A stretch of 21,888 bases of DNA, from IMG/VR virus record IMGVR_UViG_3300038701_002631, positions 1 through 21,888 of that record, one strand, 5' to 3'. The position numbers were made by a program, and so were the translations under genes. Source of the DNA: a virus. Below are positions 1 to 6,649 of the stretch, in pieces. Under the pieces are notes generated by a model, which was not told where the DNA came from, made no database searches, and saw nothing but the letters and a program-made list of their open reading frames with translations. Positions within the stretch are counted from its first letter, which is position 1; each line of letters begins with the position of its first letter.

Positions 1-1100
1 GCGGCGCGCCATTCGTTGACCGTGAACGCCCACGGGGCGGTCTTCATGACCTCGCGCCTGCCCTCGACGTCCTCGGGGATGGTCGAGACGAACCCGAGCG
101 ACGTGCCGCGCGAGACGCCCAGGCGTTCGAGCAGCGGCACGAGCTTGGCGTTGTACTCGTCGGCGAGGTAGGAGACGCGCGGCTCGACGCACATGCTGTG
201 GTAGATGTCGAGCGCGGCGGTGATGGTCGCCCGGTTGCTCGACTCGAGCTGACCGATGACCTCGGGCGGGACGCCGTAGAGGGTGCGGATGACGTCGGCG
301 AGGTGCTTGCGAACCTCGAGCACGCCCGAGTTCGGCGCGCTGTCGCCCAACTTGTGGACCTTCCAGTCGCCCGAGATGAAGCTCGTCGCGTGCGCCTTGC
401 GGAAGCCGCGGTGCTTCTCGTCGTACTTCGCCTTGGCGGCCTTGGCCTGTGCCTCGGTGAGGCCGTTCGCCGAGAAGATCATGCTCGGCGTGGCGTCGTT
501 GTAGAAGTAGGCCTTGGTGTGCTTGGCGGCGTACTCGACGGTTTCGACCTCGTCGGCCGCCGCGCCCCCCAGGCCCAGGCCACGCCCATACGGGTTGGAG
601 GGGTTGGGCGTCTTGTACCAGACCACCTCATCCTCACCGAACCGCCAGTCGCGCGACCCCATCGTGATGATGAAGGGCAGCTCGGCGCCCTCGTCGACCT
701 GCACCCATGTCGGCGGGACGACGGTGTAGTAGGTGCGCCCACCCTCGACGGAGACGACGGCGAACGACTCGCCGAGCGTGTCGATGTAGAGCTGCTCGAG
801 GAACCGGACGGCCTGGCCGGAGAGCTGCGTGCTCGGGCGCTCGAGCACGTCGGTGAGCCCGCGCGTGTTTGCGCCTCGGGCCTCGACCGCGTAGAACTGA
901 GCCGTGCCGACCGATTTTGCGACCCGGAGCGCCACCCGCGTGTACTCGGGGGTGCTCATGACGAGTTGTAAGAGCTGGTCGTTGCCACGCTCCGGTGGCG
1001 TCCGCCTGTTCGGCTGCGTCACACCGAGCACCCCCGCCTCCTCAGACGGGATGCTCGAGCCGAAGCCGAACCAGGATTTGATAGACGCCAGAAACGACAA
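1..1100 (-). CDS. Phage portal protein (HK97-type), 3' part cut by window edge
   Basis: The portal forms the dodecameric ring at the capsid vertex through which DNA enters and leaves. The frame runs open from a TTG at 1100 to base 1, so the C-terminus lies outside the window. The first residues read MSFLASIKSWFGFG, a typical short amphipathic portal start. Family-like blocks follow: QLVMSTPEYTRVALRVAKSV near residue 40, a PTWVQV/YGRGLG region in the middle, YGVPPEVIG near residue 275, and MKTAPWAFTVNEWRA at the edge, matching the conserved end-of-core 'NEWR' segment of HK97-like portals. The only in-frame stop upstream is at 1130-1128, and no ATG or GTG lies between it and 1100, so TTG is the probable start. 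It lies directly after a hairpin (1102-1128). Gene order terS-terL-portal supports the call; a reverse-oriented gene separates portal from terL. Confidence 0.9.
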   Translation of the reverse strand, partial: MSFLASIKSWFGFGSSIPSEEAGVLGVTQPNRRTPPERGNDQLLQLVMSTPEYTRVALRVAKSVGTAQFYAVEARGANTRGLTDVLERPSTQLSGQAVRFLEQLYIDTLGESFAVVSVEGGRTYYTVVPPTWVQVDEGAELPFIITMGSRDWRFGEDEVVWYKTPNPSNPYGRGLGLGGAAADEVETVEYAAKHTKAYFYNDATPSMIFSANGLTEAQAKAAKAKYDEKHRGFRKAHATSFISGDWKVHKLGDSAPNSGVLEVRKHLADVIRTLYGVPPEVIGQLESSNRATITAALDIYHSMCVEPRVSYLADEYNAKLVPLLERLGVSRGTSLGFVSTIPEDVEGRREVMKTAPWAFTVNEWRA

Positions 1101-1101
1101 A

Positions 1102-1128
1102 ACGCCGCCCTCGTGAGAGGAGCGGCGT
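1102..1128 (-). terminator. Strong hairpin with terminator-like T-rich tail, immediately before portal start
   Basis: Plus-strand bases ACGCCGC (1102-1108) pair with GCGGCGT (1122-1128), and inner CCTC (1109-1112) pairs with GAGG (1117-1120) around GTGA, leaving one bulged A. Read on the minus strand the stem is followed by TTTTGTCGTTT, like an intrinsic terminator. The T-run overlaps the proposed TTG start of the portal gene and the stem contains its possible GAGG ribosome binding sequence. It could be a terminator after terL, a translational control hairpin for portal, or both. Confidence 0.5.
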
Positions 1129-1181
1129 CATGCACACTCGTGTGATGCGCCAACAGTAGTGGCGTGAAGGGAGGGAGTCAA

Positions 1182-1685
1182 GTGGATGTCAAGAAGATTC
1201 TGACGGGGTGGGTGGTGCTCATCGTCATCAGCGGATGTTTTTGCGGAGACGGCCGAGGTCCGGCGCTCGACAACTTGGGCGCACCCCCGACGGACGGAGG
1301 TGTCCTCAACGGCTCATGCGACGGCACTACAGACACGCTGCCTGCCTGCGTTCGCGATGGCGACTACCTGTTCTACACGTGCAGCGAGGGACGGACTGAG
1401 CCCACATGGGTCGAGTGCACGGAAGGCGAGGTGTGCAACGGGTTACGCGACACCACGCCCGCGCTGTGTGTCGACCCGGATGACATTCTGTATGAGAGCG
1501 GGTCCGGCATGGAGCCTGGCTCAGACTGGTGGCTCGACGAAAAGGCGCGTCAGGAGGCCGAAGACCAGGGCGGCGGCTCGCCCTCGTGCTGCAAGGTATG
1601 CCGCTCATCAAGGGCATGCGGCGACTCGTGCATCAGCCCCTCGAAGTCATGCAACGTAGGCCGCGGCTGCGCCTGCAACGGCTAG
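1182..1685 (+). CDS. Cys-rich lipoprotein, likely lysogenic-conversion 'moron'
   Basis: The 167-residue product is a predicted secreted lipoprotein. MDVKKILTGW is followed by a hydrophobic stretch and the lipobox ISGC, with lipidated Cys near residue 20. GTG at 1182 is preferred over GTG at 1164 because GGAGGGAG (1169-1176) sits at correct spacing before it and the signal peptide then has normal length. After a Cys-containing middle (SCDG, ACVRDGDY, YTCSEG, ECTEGEVC) comes a compact C-terminal module of roughly 32 residues with nine cysteines: CCKVC, ACGDSC, SC and CACNG. I have the impression this pattern recurs at the C-terminus of small secreted proteins from deltaproteobacteria, but I cannot name a family. 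The gene is transcribed opposite to terL and portal, which flank it, and its TAG stop overlaps the terL stop. An independent insertion expressed in the lysogen is inferred, not shown. Confidence 0.8.
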   Translation: MDVKKILTGWVVLIVISGCFCGDGRGPALDNLGAPPTDGGVLNGSCDGTTDTLPACVRDGDYLFYTCSEGRTEPTWVECTEGEVCNGLRDTTPALCVDPDDILYESGSGMEPGSDWWLDEKARQEAEDQGGGSPSCCKVCRSSRACGDSCISPSKSCNVGRGCACNG

Positions 1686-3046
1686 AGGAAGAAGAACGGC
1701 GCCGTCTTGCACAACTTGTAGAGCCCGCTCGTCGCGTCCACGCGGTCTCGCTTGCCGTGCGGGAACGCCTCGAGGTCCGCCTTGTACGCCGCCCACCACT
1801 CCGGCCACGCGCCCGACGCGTCGCCGACGACGACCACGCGCCCGCGCTCGGCCAAGCCAAGCCAGCGCGCCGCACGCGCGACCTTGTCGCCGGTCGGGTT
1901 GTCGATGGTGACGTGATAGCCGGCGAGGTGGGTCGTGACGTAGTCGTCGGCGGCCTCACTCCCCGTGGCGCCGCCCTCACGCTCAATCCCTATCTCGACG
2001 TCGCCGTGGGCGTGCTCGTCGGCCTCGGCCACGTTGCGCATCCATGAGCGCTTGGCCGACCCGCTCACCCGGCGCGCCGCGCAGTCGAACAGGTAGAGCG
2101 TCTCACCCTCGACCTCGTCGGTGTGCAGCGCGCCGAGCACGCCCGCCGTCCAGTCCGGGTTGGGGTTCTTCGCGCTGACCTCGGTGTTGGCGAGGTCCCA
2201 GTAACGCTTCATCGTCAGCCCCTCGGGGACCTGGTCGGGTCGCACGCACCGGATGCGGTGGTCGGCAAACATGCCCCGGGCGTAGCTCACATCCCAGTTG
2301 CCCCCGAGCAGGCGCTCACGCTCGACGCGCGGCAGCATCTCGAGGTTGGTGAGGTACTCGGGGTTGGCCTCGAGCAGCGCCGGGTTGTCGAGCGCGCTCG
2401 CGCGGATGAAGGTGAAGCTGAGCGCGCCCTCGACCGGCTCGTCGAACCACTCGAGTGCATCGCCCGCGCGCTTCATCCACCGCACTACCCCAGACCTTTC
2501 AGGGATGGCGAGCCCGTCGGGGCCTATCCACCAGTCGATGAGGCGGCGCACCCAGCTCGACGAGTCGGGATTGGTGGTCGCCCTCATGCACGGCCTGAAC
2601 TTCGAGCCCGGCGAGCGCATGCGCGAAAGCAGATACCAGAACTGCCCCTCTTCGAACTCGGTGAGCTCGTCGAACCCCACCCAGGTGTACTGCGCGCCCT
2701 TGTGGTCGAGCTTGGTGCGTTCGTGCTGCATGTGCGTGAACGTGAAGCTCGCGCCCGACGGCCAGGCCACCCGCATCGGCGCGGCGAGCCGGGGCACCCC
2801 GCCGAGCGGCTCATACATCGCGCGCGCTTCCTCCCACAGACCGCCCTCGTTTGTGAGGCTGGGCACCGACCGTCGGAAGAAGACGGCGCGGTAGTGCGGG
2901 TCATGCACGCCGCGCAGCGGGTCGAGCAGGAGCGCAAAGGACTTGCCGCCTCCCGCCGCGCCGCCATACAGCGCGATGTCGGCGGGGGTCGAGAGAAACG
3001 CCTCCTGCGGCCCAGGCTGCGCGCGCAGAACCTCAGTCACGGCCAC
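1682..3046 (-). CDS. terL: Terminase large subunit (packaging ATPase/nuclease)
   Basis: This is the motor that pumps DNA into the prohead and cuts the concatemer. The protein has about 454 residues, a normal length. The N-terminal ATPase has Walker A GGAAGGGKS (about residues 28-36) and a Walker B-like QYTWVGFDELTEF (D126, E127). The C-terminal RNase H-like nuclease shows YWDLANTEV with its acidic residue, IEREGGATGS in the middle, and GKRDRVDATSGLY near the end, where the final acidic metal ligand is expected. The start is GTG at 3046 (MAVTEVLRAQ) or GTG at 3040; either overlaps the end of terS, as is common for terS-terL pairs. The frame continues further upstream inside terS, but that part is a shadow. 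Confidence 0.93.
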   Translation of the reverse strand: MAVTEVLRAQPGPQEAFLSTPADIALYGGAAGGGKSFALLLDPLRGVHDPHYRAVFFRRSVPSLTNEGGLWEEARAMYEPLGGVPRLAAPMRVAWPSGASFTFTHMQHERTKLDHKGAQYTWVGFDELTEFEEGQFWYLLSRMRSPGSKFRPCMRATTNPDSSSWVRRLIDWWIGPDGLAIPERSGVVRWMKRAGDALEWFDEPVEGALSFTFIRASALDNPALLEANPEYLTNLEMLPRVERERLLGGNWDVSYARGMFADHRIRCVRPDQVPEGLTMKRYWDLANTEVSAKNPNPDWTAGVLGALHTDEVEGETLYLFDCAARRVSGSAKRSWMRNVAEADEHAHGDVEIGIEREGGATGSEAADDYVTTHLAGYHVTIDNPTGDKVARAARWLGLAERGRVVVVGDASGAWPEWWAAYKADLEAFPHGKRDRVDATSGLYKLCKTAPFFFL

Positions 3047-3410
3047 GCCCGTTGTCGGGCAGCACGACGCGCACAGGCACGTCCACGGCGCCGGAGTGCT
3101 CGACCCGGTCGAGGAACATGCCCTTAGAGCGCGCCGCGTCACGCAACGCCGCCAGCCGGTGCTTGACCTCGACGGCATCCCGCGCAATCTCCGCCCACGC
3201 CTCCTGTATTTCCTCGGCGGTCAGCACCCCCGGACGCTTCGCGAGCTCGGCGCTCCGGTCGGCGATGGCCTGTAGAATCTTAGGATTTCGCATGTTGTCG
3301 GCGGCGCTCCCCTCAGGCGATGAATACCCCGCTACGCGCGCCGCCTGGGTCGCGTTGCCCCTTGCCACGCCACAGTATGCCTCAACGTAGGCACGTTGCT
3401 TCGGCGTCAT
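3033..3410 (-). CDS. terS: Terminase small subunit
   Basis: TerS recognises the pac/cos site and hands DNA to TerL. The 125-residue product starts MTPKQRAYVEAYC, followed by GNATQAARVAGYS and ADNMRNPKILQAI. This is the standard Terminase_2 N-terminal helix-turn-helix pattern (TxKQxxFVxxY...NATxAAxxAGYS...NPKI). The C-terminal half is helical with a basic tail. ATG at 3410 has a GAGGAGGG ribosome site and overlaps the stop of the preceding gene as TGATG, which fixes the start. It precedes terL with a short overlap. The length is slightly below typical TerS, but the domain is complete. Confidence 0.9.
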   Translation of the reverse strand: MTPKQRAYVEAYCGVARGNATQAARVAGYSSPEGSAADNMRNPKILQAIADRSAELAKRPGVLTAEEIQEAWAEIARDAVEVKHRLAALRDAARSKGMFLDRVEHSGAVDVPVRVVLPDNGRGRD

Positions 3411-3643
3411 CACACCCTCCTCACGACCTCGGGCGACTCCACGCACACGGTCACCCGGCTCGGCTGCACCCTGGTCAGCTTGATCGTCGTCTCGCCCACG
3501 GTGAGCGAGTCACCCGGCCACCCGAGCAACACGACCCCACCATCCGAGCGCAGGGCCGCCTGGCCGTCACGCACACCCACGAGTTCGAGCTCGAGGCCGC
3601 CGACGACGGCGAGACCGCCCACCTTGAGCGTAATGCACTTCAC
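3410..3643 (-). CDS. Small beta-rich protein resembling two tandem CsrA-like units
   Basis: This 77-residue protein starts at GTG 3643 through a GTGA overlap with the gene before it and ends in a TGATG overlap with terS. By eye its two halves each follow the CsrA strand pattern. Residues 4-24 read ITLKVGGLAVVGGLELELVGV (compare LTxxVGExxxIGDxxxxxVxGV). Residues about 43-75 contain GDSLTVGETTIKLTRV and RVTVCVESPEVVRR (compare GExxxIGDxIxxxxxxV...VxxGIxAPxxVxxxR). CsrA proteins bind GGA motifs in mRNA leaders. The second half keeps the GxxxxxGxxxI and xxPxxV landmarks, but the first-strand Arg is absent and the end is short. RNA binding is inference only; it could be an unrelated small beta barrel. 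Confidence 0.6.
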   Translation of the reverse strand: MKCITLKVGGLAVVGGLELELVGVRDGQAALRSDGGVVLLGWPGDSLTVGETTIKLTRVQPSRVTVCVESPEVVRRV

Positions 3644-3825
3644 TCGTCCACCTCCACCCGCACCCGCCCAACCCCACGCACCTCGAGCACCCGCACCATT
3701 CGCACCTGCCCCCTGCACTCGACGCGCAGCCGGTGACCAGGCCCCACGCTCGCGCGCACCCGCAGCGTGATGGGCGCGCCCTCGTCGAGCAGCATGAGCT
3801 GTGTGGGGTCGATGGTATAGGTCAC
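3640..3825 (-). CDS. Small beta-rich phage protein, 61 aa
   Basis: Starts at GTG 3825 by GTGA overlap with the upstream gene and ends by GTGA overlap with the CsrA-like gene, so the reading frame is well fixed by its neighbours. The second half (GHRLRVECRGQVRMVRVLEV, then RVRVEVDE) alternates hydrophobic and charged residues as in a small beta barrel. It resembles the last part of the 76-residue protein at 5200-5430 (GDRLTVHRG, VRVVEV, RVWVVVRE), suggesting paralogy. No function is recognised. Confidence 0.65.
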   Translation of the reverse strand: MTYTIDPTQLMLLDEGAPITLRVRASVGPGHRLRVECRGQVRMVRVLEVRGVGRVRVEVDE

Positions 3826-4058
3826 GGGTCACCCCCCAGGCTGAAACCCTTGAGCGTGCCCATGCAGATGTCGCAGGCGGTGGCGAGGTCGAGCGCCCCG
3901 TAAGCGCGGTTGATGACGCCCATGGTCACGTCGGGTGGAAGACCGGCGACGCGTGCCATGGCGAGCATGTCGCGCGCCTGCTCACGGCTGTAGAGCGTCG
4001 TGGTGGCGATGTGCTGCGCCGTGTCTGCAACCTTCTTGTCGTCGTCGTTCGCCTTCAT
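3822..4058 (-). CDS. Unknown 78-aa helical protein
   Basis: ATG 4058 overlaps the stop of the upstream gene (ATGA) and its own stop overlaps the next GTG (GTGA). The sequence MKANDDDKKVADTAQHIATT is polar and probably helical. The rest, including YSREQARDMLAMARVAGLPP and a C-terminal ATACDICMGTLKG with two Cys spaced CDIC, looks like a small alpha-helical domain. No family is recognised. Its place just upstream of the terminase genes does not by itself assign a role. Confidence 0.65.
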   Translation of the reverse strand: MKANDDDKKVADTAQHIATTTLYSREQARDMLAMARVAGLPPDVTMGVINRAYGALDLATACDICMGTLKGFSLGGDP

Positions 4059-4681
4059 GCCGCCCCCTGGTCACGTCCACCCCGCGCAAACAGGATGCTC
4101 TCGTCACCCTGCTCAACCCACATCGCCTTGGACCACCAGACAGGCTCAAGCCCGCTGGGCTGGTGCCACGAGGCGAACCACTCCCCGTCTCGCGGGTGTA
4201 CGCCGCCAGTGGGATTGAGCCAGCCCGCGTACAATGTCGACCCATGGAACGACACGTTCGGCGGACGTCCGAGGAGCAGGGAGGCAGCCCACCCCGCGAT
4301 GAGTTGGGGCACGACTTCGATCGCCGCGGCGAGCTCGGCCTCCTGCTCCTCGTAGTACCGGAGTTCCTCCCACGGTCGCTCCGAGGCTCGCCACGGCAGC
4401 GCGCGCACTTCTCTCGGCCGAGCCCGCAGCGCCCACGCGCTCGCCGCGCGGAGCTGCCGCACGAACCCCGGCGCTCCCCTAGTCGCCACGTAGTAGTAGT
4501 CGCCCACCTCACCGTGTCGCCTGAGCAGGTCGGTGAGGTAGGCGTCGACGTCAGGTCGCAGCAAACCATGAAACGCCATCCAAACGACGTGCTCAAAGAA
4601 CTCGTAGAGCGCCCGCGGTTCCCCTTCGATGGCCATGTGCGCCAGTGAACGCACGTTGCCGAATGCCTCATCGCCCGCCAT
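4055..4681 (-). CDS. Unknown 208-aa phage protein
   Basis: The start is ATG 4681 (MAGDEAFGNVRSLAHMAIEG), which overlaps the stop of the previous gene as TGATG; the stop overlaps the next ATG (ATGA). The protein is rich in aromatic and small residues (YYYVATRGAPGF, PWEELRYYEEQEAELAAAIE, GEWFASWHQPSGLEPVWWSK) and has a hydrophobic helix around IEVVPQLIAGWAASLLL. No known motif was recognised. The frame is open up to 4750, but that extension overlaps the neighbouring coding region and lacks a better start. Confidence 0.65.
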   Translation of the reverse strand: MAGDEAFGNVRSLAHMAIEGEPRALYEFFEHVVWMAFHGLLRPDVDAYLTDLLRRHGEVGDYYYVATRGAPGFVRQLRAASAWALRARPREVRALPWRASERPWEELRYYEEQEAELAAAIEVVPQLIAGWAASLLLGRPPNVSFHGSTLYAGWLNPTGGVHPRDGEWFASWHQPSGLEPVWWSKAMWVEQGDESILFARGGRDQGAA

Positions 4682-4965
4682 CACTCCACCCCGCTCAGGT
4701 CGCCGCGCTGCGCCGCCCGTTTCTGAGCCTTCGCCTTGGCGTCGTCCCACCTCGAGCTGCCGGGGCCGAGACGGTCACCGAACGCCCACATGCACCCGCA
4801 CAGCGTGAGCCCAGACCAGCAGCCCGCACCCACGATCAGTGCGGACACCGGCTCGACCTCGAGCCACACGAGCAACAACGCCACGGGCATGGCCAGACAC
4901 GCCATGAGCACCCCGAGCACGAGCACGGGCAGCAGCTCCCGCATCAACTCCCTCACTGCACCCAT
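4681..4965 (-). CDS. Small membrane protein with two transmembrane helices
   Basis: The 94-residue product has two clear hydrophobic segments, LLPVLVLGVLMACLAMPVAL (about residues 11-30, continuing) and ALIVGAGCWSGLTLCGCMWA (about 42-61). A basic, hydrophilic tail follows (RWDDAKAKAQKRAAQRG). ATG 4965 has a GGGAGAAG ribosome site. The topology would suit a holin-like or other inner-membrane phage protein, but it sits in the early/middle operon far from the endolysin, so a lysis role is not favoured. Confidence 0.65.
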   Translation of the reverse strand: MGAVRELMRELLPVLVLGVLMACLAMPVALLLVWLEVEPVSALIVGAGCWSGLTLCGCMWAFGDRLGPGSSRWDDAKAKAQKRAAQRGDLSGVE

Positions 4966-4996
4966 AACTTCTCCCTCGAACTGTCATTTCTTGCAG

Positions 4997-5203
4997 TCAC
5001 GGTACAACCTCCCTGTAGACATCGACGGGGTCGGGCGCCTCATACACCCGCTCCCCGAGTTCGCCGCGCACCTCGATGAGGTCGAGCTCGTTATCACGCT
5101 CGATGCGTTTCACCTCGAGCACACGGCCGCCGTGACGGTGGGCGACGATGTCTCCCTTGCGCAGTTCTTCGGCGCGCACGATCTGGTGCGTCACTTCACT
5201 CAC
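4997..5203 (-). CDS. Small beta-rich protein, 68 aa
   Basis: GTG 5203 (MSEVTHQIVRAEELRKGDIV) overlaps the preceding stop as GTGA and is preceded by GGGAGGTG. The pattern RAEELRKGDIVAHRHGGRVL followed by VKRIERDNELDLIEVRGE suggests a small SH3-like barrel of the kind seen in many phage accessory proteins. It shares the GD-hydrophobic-RV-EV register with the genes at 5200-5430 and 3640-3825. No enzymatic residues are visible. Confidence 0.65.
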   Translation of the reverse strand: MSEVTHQIVRAEELRKGDIVAHRHGGRVLEVKRIERDNELDLIEVRGELGERVYEAPDPVDVYREVVP

Positions 5204-5430
5204 GACGACACCTCCCGCACCACGACCCACACCCGCGACGCCGTGAACGGCTTGACCTCCACCACGCGCACCGACCGCACTATCGCGCCCCGATGCACCG
5301 TGAGCCGGTCGCCCACGGCGACCTCATCAGGCGGGGCGAGCAGCTCGACGGTGCGTCCCTCGGCCAGCTTGCCGGGGTCGTGTGGACCGAGTTCGCGCCA
5401 GTCGAAGGTGTGACCAGGGACGGTGGTCAT
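5200..5430 (-). CDS. Small beta-rich protein, 76 aa
   Basis: ATG 5430 overlaps the preceding stop (ATGA) and the gene ends in a GTGA overlap. The N-terminus MTTVPGHTFDWRELG is followed by strands in VGDRLTVHRGAIVRSVRVVE and SRVWVVVREVSS. The last 40 residues align by eye with the 61-residue product of 3640-3825. Function unknown. Confidence 0.65.
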   Translation of the reverse strand: MTTVPGHTFDWRELGPHDPGKLAEGRTVELLAPPDEVAVGDRLTVHRGAIVRSVRVVEVKPFTASRVWVVVREVSS

Positions 5431-5789
5431 GATGCCCTCCGCAACCTGCGGCGCAGACGCCCGAGCGCTTCGCGCACCGATGGCCAGCCGGGCTCATGCC
5501 CTTCGAGCGTGAATGCCGACACGTAGCCCATCGACAAAACACCACGCTCGATGTTCTCCCATCGGCGCTTCGGCCACCCGAGCGCGTGCGATGCCTGCAT
5601 CGGACTCAGGCCGCCGCGAATGTCGGCCATGTGCTTTCGCTCCGAATAGTGCTCGACACCCTTCGCGCCGTGACACCTCGGACACCCCTTCTGGACCCCC
5701 GTCGCGCCGGGGTAGTCGACCATCAACACGTTGACCACACCACGACCATTGCACGTCGAGCACGGCACCCACTTCCATCCTGGCCTCAT
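5427..5789 (-). CDS. Zinc-finger plus HTH protein (DnaJ-type CxxCxG motifs)
   Basis: The 120-residue protein has two CxxCxGxG-type half sites, CSTCNGRG (about residues 10-17) and CPRCHGAKG (about 36-44), which together can form one DnaJ-like zinc centre. The C-terminal part, GLSPMQASHALGWPKRRWEN followed by IERG, looks like a Cro/XRE-type helix-turn-helix. A small zinc-binding regulator or a replication-associated accessory protein is plausible. ATG 5789 overlaps the helicase-loader stop as TAATG, and the stop overlaps the next ATG, so it is translationally coupled to the replication genes. Confidence 0.75.
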   Translation of the reverse strand: MRPGWKWVPCSTCNGRGVVNVLMVDYPGATGVQKGCPRCHGAKGVEHYSERKHMADIRGGLSPMQASHALGWPKRRWENIERGVLSMGYVSAFTLEGHEPGWPSVREALGRLRRRLRRAS

Positions 5790-6649
5790 TACCTCACCCC
5801 CTCGAAGCTGTAGCTATGCCTCATGTGAACCCAAGCGAGCGTGCCGTCCTGGCGGCCCATGTACCCGCCGCACATGTCGAAGATACGCCGCAGGATGCGC
5901 TCGTCGTAGGCGTTCGAGCTGTCGCCCATGAGCGCCTTGGGCGTCACGTTCGACGTGATGACGGTCCGCAGGCCACGGCCCCACCTCGCGTCAAGCACCT
6001 CCCAAAGCTTCTCGGCGGCCCACTCAGTCGACTTCGCCACACCCAGGTCATCGATGATGAGTAGCTCGGCGCTGGTGTACGTCTCGAGCTCGGCGCCCCC
6101 GTTCGGGCGCAGGCTGCGCAGCATCCCCGGCTCGCTCACCCGCACCACGCTCGGCAGCGGCGGCGCCGCCCACTCGAAGCGCTCGGCGTCGAAGGCGGTG
6201 TAGCGCTCGAGGCGCGCAGCGAGGAAGCCGCGCACGAGCTCGGCGGCCTGCTGGCTCTTGCCGGTGCCTGCCGGGCCGTAGAGGTACGCGCCGCACCGCT
6301 CCCGGCTCGACCCGGCGAGTAGGTCGAACAGGCACGAGAGCAGCTCGACGCCCTGGCGATGCCAGTGGACGTCGGCGACGTCGACGCGGCAGTGCTTACG
6401 CCAGACGTTGAGGGCCTCGAGCCGCCACGCGGTCATACGGTCGGCCGCCGCCCGCGCCTTGCACGGCTGACAGTCGATGACGAGCCACCGCCCCGAGGGG
6501 CGCCGCACGAGCTCGCGCTCGGCGCCACACGTCGGGCATGTCGGGTCGGGCTCGTCCTGGCCGAGGTGGTCAGGCATCGCACGGTCGACCCACTCCTCGA
6601 GCTCGGCGAGCGCGGCGCTCTTGTCTTCCGGTTTGCGTTGGTGGGTCAT
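5789..6649 (-). CDS. DnaC/IstB-type helicase loader ATPase
   Basis: The predicted role is loading the replicative helicase at the phage origin, as lambda P or DnaC do. The roughly 286-residue protein has an N-terminal zinc knuckle (CPTC near residue 38, CQPC near 60) typical of phage DnaC-like proteins. An AAA+ core follows: Walker A GPAGTGKS (about 125-132), Walker B LLIIDDLG (about 195-202), sensor I TVITSN, and a C-terminal DERILRRI carrying the Arg finger/sensor region. The start is ATG 6649 or GTG 6652, inside a GTGATG overlap with the stop of the initiator gene. Initiator followed by loader reproduces the lambda O-P arrangement. Confidence 0.9.
   Translation of the reverse strand: MTHQRKPEDKSAALAELEEWVDRAMPDHLGQDEPDPTCPTCGAERELVRRPSGRWLVIDCQPCKARAAADRMTAWRLEALNVWRKHCRVDVADVHWHRQGVELLSCLFDLLAGSSRERCGAYLYGPAGTGKSQQAAELVRGFLAARLERYTAFDAERFEWAAPPLPSVVRVSEPGMLRSLRPNGGAELETYTSAELLIIDDLGVAKSTEWAAEKLWEVLDARWGRGLRTVITSNVTPKALMGDSSNAYDERILRRIFDMCGGYMGRQDGTLAWVHMRHSYSFEGVR

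Noticed and set aside
198-971. 257-residue plus-strand frame at the left end
   Set aside because: Antisense to the portal gene, whose translation shows recognisable family blocks.
2123-3127. 334-residue plus-strand open frame
   Set aside because: Antisense shadow of terL/terS. High-GC third positions keep the opposite frame open, and the protein is His/Arg/Pro-rich with no motif.
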